A stretch of DNA of 64,000 bases from Rhodothermales bacterium (GCA_039944855.1 JBDUXZ010000037.1:62001-126000); one strand, 5' to 3'; shown: positions 1 through 8,558, counted from the stretch's first letter. Notes: generated by a model from the sequence alone, not told the origin. Program-made: numbers and translations.

Positions 1-815
1 CGTGACGAGATGACGACGCCGAGCGCGAGCGAGACGAGGACGTAGACGAGCGCGGCGGCGAGGAGCAGTCCGATGCTCCCATGCACCGGCACCCCGAAGA
101 CGAGCCACGCCACGCCGAGCGCCGACACCGCGTTGACGAACGCGAGCACGAGGTACGGCACCACCTTCCCGACGACGATCTGGAACGGGCGCAGGGGCGA
201 GACGAGCAGCACTTCGAGCGTCCCCGTCTCTTTCTCTTTGGCGAGCGAGATCGCCGTCATGAGTGCAGAAACGAGCGTGAGCACGAATGCGAGCAGGCCG
301 GGCACGAAGAGGTTTTCGCTCGCGAGCGTCGGGTTGAACCGCATCCGCGTCGCCGTGCGCACGACCGCCGCGCCGCCGCCCCTCTCGCTCGACCACGCCT
401 GCACGACGGTCCGCACGTAGCCCTCGGCCGTCGCGGCGAAGTTCGCATTCGTCCCGTCGCTAACGACGAGCACCTCGGCCGTCCCGCGCCCGACGCCTCG
501 CGCGAAACCGATCGGGAGCACGAGGGCGACGTCGGCCTCGCCTGCCCGGAGCATGGGCTCGACGGAGTCGACGCTCGCGACCACGCCGACGAGCCGGAGC
601 GCCGTCGTCGAGGCCACGGCGCGCGTCAGTTCGAGGCTCCGCGCGTCGCGCGAGGGGTCGACGACGACGACGCGGACGCCTTCGACGTCGGTGCGGATCG
701 CGAAGCCGAAGAGGAGGACCATCGCGACGGGCATCAGCAGGAGCACGGCGAGGGTCTGCCGGTCGCGCAAGATGTGGCGCGTCTCCTTGACGACGAAGCT
801 GCGGAAGGCACTCAT
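1..815 (-). CDS. ABC-2 type transporter permease, C-terminus beyond window
   Basis: Membrane subunit of a type-2 ABC exporter. Reading leftwards from an ATG at 815, the protein starts MSAFRSFVVKETRHILRDRQ, the usual N-terminus of YhhJ/YbhS-like permeases. One membrane segment follows, then a long extracytoplasmic loop, then several hydrophobic helices after a KEKETGTLEVLL stretch that is typical of this family just before the core helices. About 271 residues are visible and the stop lies outside the window. It begins 12 bp after the neighbouring ATPase gene and is the last visible gene of the operon. Substrate unknown; drug or lipid export is the usual family role. The family call is firm. 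Confidence 0.85.
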   Translation of the reverse strand, partial: MSAFRSFVVKETRHILRDRQTLAVLLLMPVAMVLLFGFAIRTDVEGVRVVVVDPSRDARSLELTRAVASTTALRLVGVVASVDSVEPMLRAGEADVALVLPIGFARGVGRGTAEVLVVSDGTNANFAATAEGYVRTVVQAWSSERGGGAAVVRTATRMRFNPTLASENLFVPGLLAFVLTLVSALMTAISLAKEKETGTLEVLLVSPLRPFQIVVGKVVPYLVLAFVNAVSALGVAWLVFGVPVHGSIGLLLAAALVYVLVSLALGVVISS

Positions 816-827
816 GGCGGTGGCGGA

Positions 828-1583
828 TTACGAGGGGCGAGCGAGACGGACAAACACGCCTTCGATGGAAGTAGCGCCGAACTGCGCCTTCAGCTCGGCG
901 GGTGTCCCGAGCGCAGCGATCCGGCCGTCGACCATGATCGAGACACGGTCGCAATACTCCGCCTCGTCCATGTAGTGCGTCGTGACGAAGACCGTCGTGC
1001 CGCGCGCGGCGGCGGCGTAGATCATCTCCCAGAACTGCCGGCGCGTGACGGGGTCGACGCCGCCCGTGGGCTCGTCGAGGAAGACGACGTCGGGCTCGTG
1101 GAGGAGCGCGACGGAGAACGCGAGTTTCTGCTTCCATCCGAGCGGGAGCCGGCCGACGCGCTCGTTCGCGGTATGCTCGAAGCCGAGTTGCTGGAGGAGC
1201 GTCGCCATCCGCTCGTCGATCACGCGGTCGACGAGCCCGTAGACCCGACCGTAGAAGCGGACGTTCTCGCGCACGGTGAGGTCGTCGTAGAGCGCGAAGC
1301 GCTGGCTCATGTAGCCGATCCGGCGCTTGACCGCCTCGGGCTCCGTCGCCACGTCGAAGCCAGCCGTGTGCGCTTCGCCGCCGGAGGGCGCGAGAAGGCC
1401 CGTGAGCATCTTCATCGCCGTCGTCTTCCCCGCGCCGTTCGCGCCGAGGAAGCCGAATACCTCGCCCTTCGCCACGGAAAACGTGATGGCGTCTACGGCC
1501 GTGAAGTCGCCGAACGTCCGTGTGAGGTCGCGCGCCCACACGGCCGCGTCGTCCTTTGCAATCATGGGCTCGCGGTCAGACAT
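828..1583 (-). CDS. ABC transporter ATP-binding protein
   Basis: Cytoplasmic ATPase of the exporter, 251 residues. A Walker A (GANGAGKTT), a Q-loop region (GYMSQRF), a Walker B (VVFLDEP) and the switch histidine region (TTHYMDEAE) are visible. The signature motif is degenerate: LPLGWKQ stands where LSGGxxQ is expected, whereas the neighbouring ATPase has a normal signature. The chosen ATG at 1583 overlaps the upstream gene's stop by 8 nt (ATGTCTGA), which suggests translational coupling. An upstream ATG at 1604 would add seven residues. It probably forms a heterodimer with the product of 1576-2556 or pairs with the adjacent permease. Confidence 0.87.
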   Translation of the reverse strand: MSDREPMIAKDDAAVWARDLTRTFGDFTAVDAITFSVAKGEVFGFLGANGAGKTTAMKMLTGLLAPSGGEAHTAGFDVATEPEAVKRRIGYMSQRFALYDDLTVRENVRFYGRVYGLVDRVIDERMATLLQQLGFEHTANERVGRLPLGWKQKLAFSVALLHEPDVVFLDEPTGGVDPVTRRQFWEMIYAAAARGTTVFVTTHYMDEAEYCDRVSIMVDGRIAALGTPAELKAQFGATSIEGVFVRLARPS

Positions 1584-2556
1584 GACGAACCTCGGCGGCG
1601 GCATCGAGATCGTCCATTAGCGCCATGAACACGTCCTCGACTGAGGGCTCGGCGGGCTCGGCGACGACGCCGGTCCACCCTTCGGCGTCGAGCGTGCGGC
1701 GGGCGGACGCGGCGAGGGCGGCGGCGTGCTCCCGGCTCGCCGCGCCGGTGCCGGTGATGTGGACCCACTCGCCGAACACGTCGGCGCGAGCGACGCCGTT
1801 GGTGGCGCGGAGCGTGCGGAGGAGCGCGGCGCGATCGCCCTCGGCGCGAACGCGAGCGAGGGGCGCGGCGAACGCGCGGGCGACGGCTTCGGGCGTGTCG
1901 GGCGCGCGGAGCAGCCGGCCGTTCTGGAGGAGCGCGATCCGGTCGCAGCGCGCGGCCTCGTCCATGTATGGCGTCGAGACGAGCGTCGTGATCCCGCCCG
2001 CCCGCAGTTCGGCCAGCATGTCCCAGAACTCAACGCGGCTGACGGCGTCGACGCCCGTCGTCGGCTCGTCGAGGACGAGCACGCGGGGGCGGTGGACGAG
2101 CGCGCACGAGAGCGCGAGCTTCTGCTTCATCCCGCCCGAAAGCGCGCCCGCGCGGCGGTCGTCGAAGGGCTCGATCTGTGCATAGATCGGCGCGATGAAG
2201 TCGTACTCGGCCTCGACCGTCGTCCCGAAGACGGAGGCGAAAAACTCTAGGTTCTCACGGACGGTGAGGTCGGGGTAGAGCGAGAACCGGCCGGGCATGT
2301 AGCCGACGCGGCGGCGAATCTCGCGGTAGTCGCGCACGATGTCGAGCCCGTCGACCGTCGCCGTCCCGTCGTCGGGCAGGAGGACGGTGACGAGGAGGCG
2401 GAACAGCGTTGACTTCCCCGCCCCGTCGGGGCCGATCACGCCGAACAGCTCGCCGCCTTCAACGGCGAGCGAGACGCCGTCGAGCGCGGGCGTTCCGTCG
2501 AAGCGCTTGACGAGGCCGTCGACGGTGACAGCGGCGGGAGCGTGGGGCATCGTCAT
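1576..2556 (-). CDS. ABC transporter ATP-binding protein, second ATPase
   Basis: ATPase of the same exporter, about 326 residues. It has Walker A (GPDGAGKST), a canonical LSGGMKQ signature, Walker B (VLVLDEP) and a C-terminal extension of about 90 residues resembling the regulatory tail of drug-export ATPases. The open frame runs further upstream, but that part is an Arg-rich shadow of the previous gene. The ATG at 2556 overlaps the stop of the HlyD-like gene in an ATGA and is preferred; the ATG at 2550 is the alternative. In YbhF-type systems two such ATPase domains are fused in one chain; here they are two separate genes, which is an inference from the family. Confidence 0.87.
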   Translation of the reverse strand: MTMPHAPAAVTVDGLVKRFDGTPALDGVSLAVEGGELFGVIGPDGAGKSTLFRLLVTVLLPDDGTATVDGLDIVRDYREIRRRVGYMPGRFSLYPDLTVRENLEFFASVFGTTVEAEYDFIAPIYAQIEPFDDRRAGALSGGMKQKLALSCALVHRPRVLVLDEPTTGVDAVSRVEFWDMLAELRAGGITTLVSTPYMDEAARCDRIALLQNGRLLRAPDTPEAVARAFAAPLARVRAEGDRAALLRTLRATNGVARADVFGEWVHITGTGAASREHAAALAASARRTLDAEGWTGVVAEPAEPSVEDVFMALMDDLDAAAEVRHV

Positions 2557-3524
2557 TCCTCCGTCGGGCCGGGGGCAAAGCGGACCTCGCCCGGCATCCC
2601 GACTTTGAGCAAACCGTCCGGGTTGGGCACGCGGACGTCGAAGGCGTAGACGAGCTCGGCCCGCTCGTCGCGGGTCTGGATCGGCGTCGGGGTGAACTGC
2701 GCTTCGGCGGCGATCCACGTCACCATGCCTGCAAGCGAGCGCAGCGCGCCGTCCTCTCCATCGACGAGGATTTCCACCGACGCGCCGAGGCGGAGGCGCG
2801 GGAGCTGCGTGCCGCTGGCGTACGCGCGGAGCGTCAGCGTGTCGAGGTCGGCGACGGTGTAGAGCGGCGTGCCGGGCTGGACCGACTCGCCCCGCTCGGC
2901 GAGCACGGTGAGGACGGTTCCAGCCGTCGGGTTGACGACGCGCGCGTCACGCATCCGCTCGTCGATTTCGCCGATTTGTGCCTCGATCTGCCCGGCCTGC
3001 GCGGCGACGCTCGCGGCCTGCGCGCGGACGGTCCGCGCCCGCGCCGTCGCCTGCTCGATCTGCCGGCGGAGCACGGCGACCTCGCCCTCGCGCTGGTTCA
3101 GCTCCCGCGCCGTCGCGGCGGCATCGGCGAAGAGCCGTTGCGCGCGGGCGAGCTCTTTGCTTGCGGTTTCGAGTTGGGCGCGGAGGGCGCCAGCCTGCGC
3201 GGCGACCTCCGGCTCCTGCGCGAGCGTGGCCTGCCGCTGCGCCAGCAAGCTCTGCCGCTGCGCGCCGAGCGCCCGCCGCTGGAGCCCGAGTCGCGTCGTG
3301 TCGATGAGCCCAACGACGGTGCCTTCCGTGAGCCGGTCGCCCTCGTCCACGTCGAACCGGAGGAGGTGGCCCTGCGCGTCGGCCGAGACGGTGGTTTCGG
3401 TCGCTTCGAAATTGCCGTAAGCGTCGGGCTCGTCGCCGTCGCCGCAGCCGCCGAAGAACAGCAGGGCGAGCAGCACGCCGAGGACGAGGGCGCCGAGGTC
3501 GATGAGTGCGTGAGCGCGTCGCAT
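2553..3524 (-). CDS. HlyD/YbhG-like membrane fusion lipoprotein
   Basis: Periplasmic adaptor linking the inner-membrane ABC exporter to the outer-membrane channel, 323 residues. A hydrophobic N-terminus ends in FFGGC, a good lipobox, so it is probably lipid-anchored. A biotinyl-lipoyl-like half (QGHLLRFDVDEGDRLTEG), a long Ala/Gln/Arg-rich coiled-coil hairpin (about residues 80-200) and a second lipoyl half with beta-barrel follow, the standard order for this family. It starts two bases after the tolC-like stop and its own stop overlaps the next ATPase start, so the operon is tightly coupled. Confidence 0.88.
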   Translation of the reverse strand: MRRAHALIDLGALVLGVLLALLFFGGCGDGDEPDAYGNFEATETTVSADAQGHLLRFDVDEGDRLTEGTVVGLIDTTRLGLQRRALGAQRQSLLAQRQATLAQEPEVAAQAGALRAQLETASKELARAQRLFADAAATARELNQREGEVAVLRRQIEQATARARTVRAQAASVAAQAGQIEAQIGEIDERMRDARVVNPTAGTVLTVLAERGESVQPGTPLYTVADLDTLTLRAYASGTQLPRLRLGASVEILVDGEDGALRSLAGMVTWIAAEAQFTPTPIQTRDERAELVYAFDVRVPNPDGLLKVGMPGEVRFAPGPTEE

Positions 3525-3526
3525 GG

Positions 3527-4870
3527 TCAGTTCCGGTCGAGGGTGGGCGCGGCGGGAGCGGGCGGTTCGGGGAAGCGGCCGAGCGCGGAGAGGAGGCGGG
3601 CCTGCGCCTGCGCCCGCTCGATGCGGTGGCGCGCGAGCGTGAGCCGCGCCTCGGCGAGATCGGTGAGGCGGTCGGTGTAGCGGTCGGGCAGGAGCACGCC
3701 TTCGTCGAGCTGGCGTCGGGCGGCGCGGAGCACTTCTTCGCGGAGCACGACAATCCGCCGGTCGGCGGCGAGCGCGACGTCGAGCCGAGCGAGGGCGGCC
3801 CGCTCGTCGGCGACGTCGCGGAGGATCTGCCGGTCGAAGGCGGCGGCCTCGGTTTCGGCGATCTCGGCCTGCACGCGGAGCGCTTCGGCCGTGCGGCGCG
3901 CCCGGCCGCCGTCGAACACCGGCCAGCGCACCCTTGCGCCCACGATCCCGAACTCGGCCACGTCGTCAGCGAAGAGGTCGAACGGGCTCGGACGGCCGAC
4001 ACCGGCCTGCCCGAAGAGGCCGAGCGTGGGGCGCGTCGACGCTTCCATGGCGCGCGCCTCGGCTTCGGCGCGGGCGGCGGCACGATCGAACCGGACGCGC
4101 TCGGGCCGACCCGCCGCGACTTCCTCTTCTGCCAGCGCGGCGAGCGCACGGGCCGCCTCGGCGTCGAGGTCGGGCACGGCGAGCGCGGCGACGGCGAGCG
4201 GTTGCCCTGTGAGATCGGCGAGCACATCGAGCGCGGCACGCCGTCCCGCCTCGGCTTCAGCGATTGTCAGCCCGATGCGGAGCCGCTCGGCCTCTAAGGC
4301 CGCCGCGTCGGCCGCGAGCGCCGCCCCCTCCTCAGCCTGCCGCTGCACGACCCGGAGCCGTACGTCGAGATCTTCCGCCGCGAGCGCGAGCACGCCCGCC
4401 TGAGCGTCGAACAGGAGCGCGCCGAAAAATGCCTCCGCCGCGGCCTCGCGGAGCCGGTAGAGCGTGACGGCCACGCCGGCTACGTCTTCGGCGTAGCGGG
4501 CTCGCTCGGCAGCGGCCTGCTGCGCGACCCGACCGCCGTCGTAGAGCGTCCAGTCCGCCTCGACCTGGACGCGGGCCTGTTCGCGCGGCGGGCTCGGCAC
4601 GGCCTGTTCGGGTAGGTCGATCGGGATCTCGGGCACCGCGTTCTGCACCGTCGCCTGTCCGCTGAGGGCTAGTTGTGGGAGACGCTGCGCGCGAAGCGCC
4701 GCCAGCCGGAGCTGGGTCGCGCGGGCGAGGAGATCGGGCTGCACGGCGCGGGGGTCCTGCTGTGCAGCCGCGGCACGGAGCGCGCCGAGTTGGAGTGTGT
4801 CCGGCGTGCTCGCCGGCTGCGCCATGGCAGCGGCTGACAGCGCGAAAAGGAGCGGGAGAAATAGGCGCAT
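3527..4870 (-). CDS. TolC-family outer-membrane efflux channel
   Basis: Outer-membrane exit duct for the ABC exporter, 447 residues. It has a Sec signal peptide (MRLFLPLLFALSAAAMAQ) and two OEP repeats of long Ala/Arg/Glu-rich helices with short strands, the TolC pattern. It follows the tetR gene with a 78-bp gap that carries an operator-like dyad (4913-4928) and precedes the HlyD-like gene by 2 bp. The set TetR-TolC-HlyD-ABC-ABC-permease matches YbhFSR-like tripartite export systems. The substrate cannot be read from the sequence. Confidence 0.88.
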   Translation of the reverse strand: MRLFLPLLFALSAAAMAQPASTPDTLQLGALRAAAAQQDPRAVQPDLLARATQLRLAALRAQRLPQLALSGQATVQNAVPEIPIDLPEQAVPSPPREQARVQVEADWTLYDGGRVAQQAAAERARYAEDVAGVAVTLYRLREAAAEAFFGALLFDAQAGVLALAAEDLDVRLRVVQRQAEEGAALAADAAALEAERLRIGLTIAEAEAGRRAALDVLADLTGQPLAVAALAVPDLDAEAARALAALAEEEVAAGRPERVRFDRAAARAEAEARAMEASTRPTLGLFGQAGVGRPSPFDLFADDVAEFGIVGARVRWPVFDGGRARRTAEALRVQAEIAETEAAAFDRQILRDVADERAALARLDVALAADRRIVVLREEVLRAARRQLDEGVLLPDRYTDRLTDLAEARLTLARHRIERAQAQARLLSALGRFPEPPAPAAPTLDRN

Positions 4871-4912
4871 AGCGGTCAGCGAGCTTGCGGGGAAGATGAG
4901 TATCCGCGCGGT

Positions 4913-4928
4913 TTATCTACCTGGTTAA
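4913..4928. promoter_or_regulatory. Imperfect 16-bp dyad, second TetR operator candidate
   Basis: Read on the minus strand this is TTAACC-AGGT-AGATAA. It has the same half-site and 4-nt spacer as the perfect dyad at 5621-5636, with one half degenerate. It lies between tetR and the tolC-like gene, about 43 bp before the tolC-like start, where a repressor could control a second promoter. Binding is inferred. Confidence 0.5.
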
Positions 4929-4948
4929 CTGTCGTTCAAAAAAGGGGC

Positions 4949-5587
4949 TCATGGCGCGAGGCTGCGGAGGAGTGCATCGGCGAGGTTCTGGCGGCGGCGC
5001 TCCATCATTGCCTCCCGCGCGTCGGCGTCGAGGCCGAGGACCGCTTCGAGCATCGGGGCGGCGGCGTACGGGAAGACGAGTTGGGCGAGAAGCGCGACGA
5101 GGAGGTCTTCGGCCCGCGCCGGGCGTAGCCGCCCCGCCTCGGCCTCCGCATCGAGCTGGCGCTGAAGCCCGTCGAACACCGCTCGCCGCATCGCATCGAC
5201 GGGGAGCGTTTCGCCGAGGATGCTGCGGAGGTGGTCGGGGCGGTACTGGAACTCGGCGATGAGGTAGCCGGGGAGATACGGGTTCTCGTCGAGGATGCCG
5301 AGTTCGACCTCGACCGCGCGCTGCAGCTTGTCGCGCAGCGGAACATCGGCGGCGAGTGCCTGCAACATCTGTGGGAAGAGCGTTCGCGCCGCACGGAGGA
5401 AGACGGCCTCGGCGAGCTTCTCCTTCGAACGGAAGTAGTAGTGGAGCAGCGCTTTGTTGACGCCCGCCTCGTCGGCGATCTCCTGCGTGCGGGCACCCGC
5501 CGTGCCCCGGCGGAGGAACACGCGGTGCGCGGCTTCGAGGATCTGCGCCTCGGTGTCACTCGGAGAAACGGCGGGCGGGGTAGGCAT
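4949..5587 (-). CDS. TetR-family transcriptional repressor
   Basis: DNA-binding regulator of 212 residues, first gene of the export operon. The N-terminal helix-turn-helix is clear: a helix starting EAQILEAAHRVFLRRG, then TQEIADEAGVNKALLHYYF and the SKEKL turn, as in TetR/AcrR proteins. The C-terminal ligand-binding domain is all-helical and unassigned. Autoregulation is suggested by a perfect 16-bp dyad 34-49 bp upstream of the start and a degenerate copy immediately downstream of the gene. Inducer unknown. Confidence 0.9.
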   Translation of the reverse strand: MPTPPAVSPSDTEAQILEAAHRVFLRRGTAGARTQEIADEAGVNKALLHYYFRSKEKLAEAVFLRAARTLFPQMLQALAADVPLRDKLQRAVEVELGILDENPYLPGYLIAEFQYRPDHLRSILGETLPVDAMRRAVFDGLQRQLDAEAEAGRLRPARAEDLLVALLAQLVFPYAAAPMLEAVLGLDADAREAMMERRRQNLADALLRSLAP

Positions 5588-5620
5588 GGATCGGGAGAAA
5601 CGATGCGGAGCGGAGAAGCG

Positions 5621-5636
5621 TTAACCACGAGGTTAA
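5621..5636. promoter_or_regulatory. Perfect 16-bp dyad upstream of tetR (operator)
   Basis: TTAACC-ACGA-GGTTAA, with arms fully complementary, sits 34-49 bp before the tetR start. Its half-site recurs at 4913-4928 in front of the tolC-like gene and was not noticed elsewhere in the window. A TetR operator is the natural reading. Confidence 0.6.
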
Positions 5637-5698
5637 ATCATCCTACCAACCCAGAGTTCCCACCTCGGCCCTCTTCTTTCCACGGAGATGCCGACGCC

Positions 5699-6076
5699 TC
5701 AGCGGAGCAGCTTCCCGAGCGTGACGACAGCGGTAGCCGCAAGGGCCATTGCGCCGAGCGCAAGCGAGGTCACGTCGACGATGGGCTCGTAGCGCGTTCC
5801 GCTCGGTGTGACGCAGATGTAGCCCCGAGGCGTCACCCTCCCTCGGCCGAGACTCCCGCCCCCACCGCCGCCCTCCTCGTCCGGCCCACGGCCGGAGCCG
5901 CCTCCGAACCCGAAGCCGAGGCGGACTTCCGCGACGGGGATCACAGTAGTGTCACCGGACAGGACGGGTTCGCCAAAAATGGCGCGGGGACCGAGCGTCC
6001 GAAGCAGTTCTTCGATGGGCTGCGCTACGTCTTCCTGCCGAAAAAGCGGAGGCCTATCGACGCGTATCTGTTCCAT
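5699..6076 (-). CDS. GerW/YtfJ-like protein
   Basis: Small protein of 125 residues resembling the GerW (sporulation YtfJ) family: a leading region ending RAIFGEPV, then a TTVIPVAEVRLGFGFGGG block, a Gly-rich linker, a YICVTPSG strand and a C-terminal hydrophobic helix (about residues 103-122). In spore formers YtfJ acts in germination, but the family is widespread in non-sporulating bacteria, where its role is unknown. It is the last gene after SQR, TusE-like and DsrE2-like genes (72-bp gap), so a link to sulfide or redox handling is possible but unproven. Confidence 0.7.
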   Translation of the reverse strand: MEQIRVDRPPLFRQEDVAQPIEELLRTLGPRAIFGEPVLSGDTTVIPVAEVRLGFGFGGGSGRGPDEEGGGGGGSLGRGRVTPRGYICVTPSGTRYEPIVDVTSLALGAMALAATAVVTLGKLLR

Positions 6077-6148
6077 GATGGGTCGGTACGGATGCGCCCC
6101 GGACGAGCCGGGGCGCGGTGCACGGGGTCCTTCAGCCGAAGGGCATTC

Positions 6149-6673
6149 TCAGATGAAGATGATCTGCGCGCCTTCGCCTTCCGCGAGGGCGTACATGTCG
6201 CCGACCGTGATGACGCCAGCGAGGTCGTCGATGAACTCATCCTCCTCGATCTTGAACATCTCGACGGCGAGCTTGCAGCCGTAGATCTCGCCACCGCCGG
6301 CGACGATCATCTCCATGAACTCGGAGACGGGCGGGATGTCGAGCTTGTCCATCTCCTTCCGCATCATCGCCGAGGCAAGCGCCTCGAACCCGGGGAGCCC
6401 GCCGAGCATCGTCGGCATCTTTTGCATGAAGGCCGGGTTGCCGACGGTCGAGGTGTGGAGGTGGTCTTGCCGGTCTTTGCGGATCGCTTCGAGGCCGAAG
6501 AAGGTGAAGAACATCTTCGCCTCCATCCCCTCCATGAGCGCGCCGTTGGCCATGATGAGGCCGGCATACACGTCTTCGAGCGTGCCCTTCGAGACGATGA
6601 CGAGGACTTTGCGGACGGGGTGCTCGTCCGCCTTCTTAGTGGTGGGGTCGGTGTACGTGGCAGGGGCTTCCAT
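6149..6673 (-). CDS. DsrE2-like (DsrE/DsrF/DrsH superfamily) protein
   Basis: Probable sulfur-carrier protein of 174 residues. After a short polar leader the chain has the superfamily opening KVLVIVSKGTLEDVYAGL, a conserved MFFTFFGLEAI strand, and a GGGEIYGCKLA motif whose Cys133 is the expected persulfide-carrying residue. The C-terminus ends in a beta strand, without the membrane segment some DsrE2 proteins have. It sits between TusE/DsrC-like and GerW-like genes and downstream of an SQR-like gene. A role in receiving zero-valent sulfur from SQR is inferred from known sulfur-trafficking clusters. Confidence 0.82.
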   Translation of the reverse strand: MEAPATYTDPTTKKADEHPVRKVLVIVSKGTLEDVYAGLIMANGALMEGMEAKMFFTFFGLEAIRKDRQDHLHTSTVGNPAFMQKMPTMLGGLPGFEALASAMMRKEMDKLDIPPVSEFMEMIVAGGGEIYGCKLAVEMFKIEEDEFIDDLAGVITVGDMYALAEGEGAQIIFI

Positions 6674-6717
6674 GATGGTACCTCGATGGAGTCAGAGTGG
6701 AAGGGGAGGCAGCGGCG

Positions 6718-7026
6718 TCAGACGCAGCTCGCAGGTTTCGGGATGCCGGCGATCTTGCTCGACACCTTCAGCGGGCCGCCGGGGAAGAGGTCGTAGAACT
6801 CCTTGATCGTGACGAGGCCGGACTTGCCGATGCGGCGGATCGTCAGCGGCGTGCCCTCGGCGTAGCGATCCCGGAGGTAGTGGAGGACTTCGAAGTGCTT
6901 GTCGGTGAGTTCGAAGCCCTGCGCCTGGGCGATCTGGTGCGCGAGCTCCGGCGTCCACTGCCCGGGGTCGGTGAGGTAGCCTTCGTCGTTGACGTCGACG
7001 GTCGTAATGCCAATGGTCTGTTGCAT
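6718..7026 (-). CDS. TusE/DsrC/DsvC-family sulfur carrier, single cysteine
   Basis: 102-residue sulfur-transfer protein. It has the family's WTPELA, TDKHFEVLHYLRDRY and GLVTIKEFYDLFPGGP blocks and the C-terminal arm IPKPASCV. The penultimate Cys101 is present. The second arm cysteine of true DsrC, eleven residues upstream, is Ser90 here, so the protein resembles TusE or regulatory DsrC-like paralogs and cannot form the DsrC trisulfide. No DsrAB genes are visible. It is 37 bp downstream of the SQR-like gene. Confidence 0.88.
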   Translation of the reverse strand: MQQTIGITTVDVNDEGYLTDPGQWTPELAHQIAQAQGFELTDKHFEVLHYLRDRYAEGTPLTIRRIGKSGLVTIKEFYDLFPGGPLKVSSKIAGIPKPASCV

Positions 7027-7063
7027 GGGTCCGGGGGTTGATCGGTGGTCGGGACGGTGGGGG

Positions 7064-8329
7064 TCAGGCGGGCTCGGCTTCGGGCTCCGGCGTGCCGGCG
7101 TCTTTGCCGAGCATCGACATGTGGGACGAGACGGGGAGCGGCTTGCCGGTGAGGAGGAGGTGCCAGTAGACCCACTCGAAGGCGAGCTTGCCCATGTGGT
7201 TGGCGCGGGTCTCTTTGAGCAGGCTCATCGGGCCGAGGAGCGGGAGCGGGAATTTGCCCGGCAGCGGCTCCGTGTCGTAGTTGAAGTCGATGAGCGTAGC
7301 CTTGCCGTGGCCGGTCTCGATGAAGCAGTTGGCGTGGCCGTCGAACGCGGCATCGAGCGGCTCACCGTGGATGTAGTGGAGGACGTTCTCGGTCAGGATC
7401 TCGGCCTCGAAGTGCGCCACCGAGCCGGCCTTCGACGTCGGAAGGTTCGTCGCGTCGCCGATGACGAAGACGTTCTCGTAGTCCCGCGCCTGCAGCGTGT
7501 GCTTGTCGGTCGGGACGTAGTTGAGGTCGTCGGCGTCGCCCATGTCGCTGGCCTCGACGAGGTCGGCGCCCATGTTCACGGGGACGGCGACGAGGAGGTC
7601 GAAGGGCACCTCGCGCTCGTCGTACGAGACGAGGACTTTGCGCTCTTCATCGACGCGCTCGACGTAGAAGTCCGGGACGACGGTGATCCCCTTCTCCGCC
7701 ATCAGCCCGCTGAGGAATTCCGTCGCCTTCGGCTTCGTGAACGCGCCGGAGAGCGGGGTGACGTAGCTGATCTCGACGCGGTCACGCATCCCGCGCTCCT
7801 CGAAGAACGAGTCGGCGAGGAAGGCGAACTCGAGCGGGGCGATGGGGCACTTGAAGATGCTCTCGGCGAGGAAGATCACGAGCCGCCCGCCCTCCCACGT
7901 CGCGAGCCGGTCGCGGAGCGCGCACGCGCCCTCGAAGGTGTAGAAGTCGAAGGCGTCGCGGTACCACAGCTCGCCGTCGAGGCCGGGCGTCTCTTCGGGC
8001 CGCGGCGTCGTGCCGGTGGCGACGATGAGGAGATCGTAGCCCAGCGCTCGCCCGTCCGTCAGCCGCACCGTGTTCGCCTCCGGCTCGATCTCTTCGACTT
8101 CGGCGACGACGAACGTGACGCCGTCGGGGATGAAGTCGCGCTTCGGGCGGACGAGCCGCTCGGCGTCGTAGATCTGGAAGGGGACGAAGAGGAAGCCGGG
8201 CTGGTAGTAGTGGTCTTCGTCTTTGTCGACGACGGTGATGGCCCACGCGTCGGCGTCGAGCGCCTTGAAGAGCTTGTTGGCCATCATGGTGCCGGCCGTG
8301 CCGGCGCCGAGGATGAGGAGGTTTTTCAT
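7064..8329 (-). CDS. Sulfide:quinone oxidoreductase-like flavoprotein
   Basis: FAD-dependent oxidoreductase of 421 residues that probably oxidises sulfide to polysulfide and passes electrons to quinone at the membrane surface. The start is set at the ATG that begins MKNLLILGAGTAG, giving the N-terminal FAD GxGxxG fold; the longer open frame upstream is untranslated leader. A KCPIAPLEF motif carries Cys161 and a NCFIETG motif carries Cys335, two redox cysteines of SQR/FCSD proteins. The third, near residue 128, is absent (nearest is Cys136). A second FAD motif (VFVIGDATNLP) is present. It heads the operon SQR, TusE-like, DsrE2-like, GerW-like. Confidence 0.85.
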   Translation of the reverse strand: MKNLLILGAGTAGTMMANKLFKALDADAWAITVVDKDEDHYYQPGFLFVPFQIYDAERLVRPKRDFIPDGVTFVVAEVEEIEPEANTVRLTDGRALGYDLLIVATGTTPRPEETPGLDGELWYRDAFDFYTFEGACALRDRLATWEGGRLVIFLAESIFKCPIAPLEFAFLADSFFEERGMRDRVEISYVTPLSGAFTKPKATEFLSGLMAEKGITVVPDFYVERVDEERKVLVSYDEREVPFDLLVAVPVNMGADLVEASDMGDADDLNYVPTDKHTLQARDYENVFVIGDATNLPTSKAGSVAHFEAEILTENVLHYIHGEPLDAAFDGHANCFIETGHGKATLIDFNYDTEPLPGKFPLPLLGPMSLLKETRANHMGKLAFEWVYWHLLLTGKPLPVSSHMSMLGKDAGTPEPEAEPA

Positions 8330-8514
8330 GGCTCGTAGATGTTTTGGCTGCGGTCGTTTCAGGGTACGAAGCCGACGGCCTCGCGGCCGTCCGGCCAAAA
8401 CCCCCCGATTGTGCCATCCCGTCACCCAATAGCTTGTAGGCAAGGACCCCACAACTGTCCAGTTGCATACTGGAGCTAGCTAATGAACAAGGCAGACGCG
8501 ATCAAAAGCCGCAA

Positions 8515-8544
8515 CGGCACCCCGACCGGACCGCCGAGGTGCCG
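8515..8544 (-). terminator. Hairpin terminator after the FadL-like gene
   Basis: CGGCACC and GGTGCCG arms (7 bp) are separated by 16 nt, just downstream of the minus-strand FadL-like gene. On that strand they are followed after a few bases by a short TTTT tract. A modest rho-independent terminator. Confidence 0.45.
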
Positions 8545-8558
8545 CTGGGCAGTGGGGA

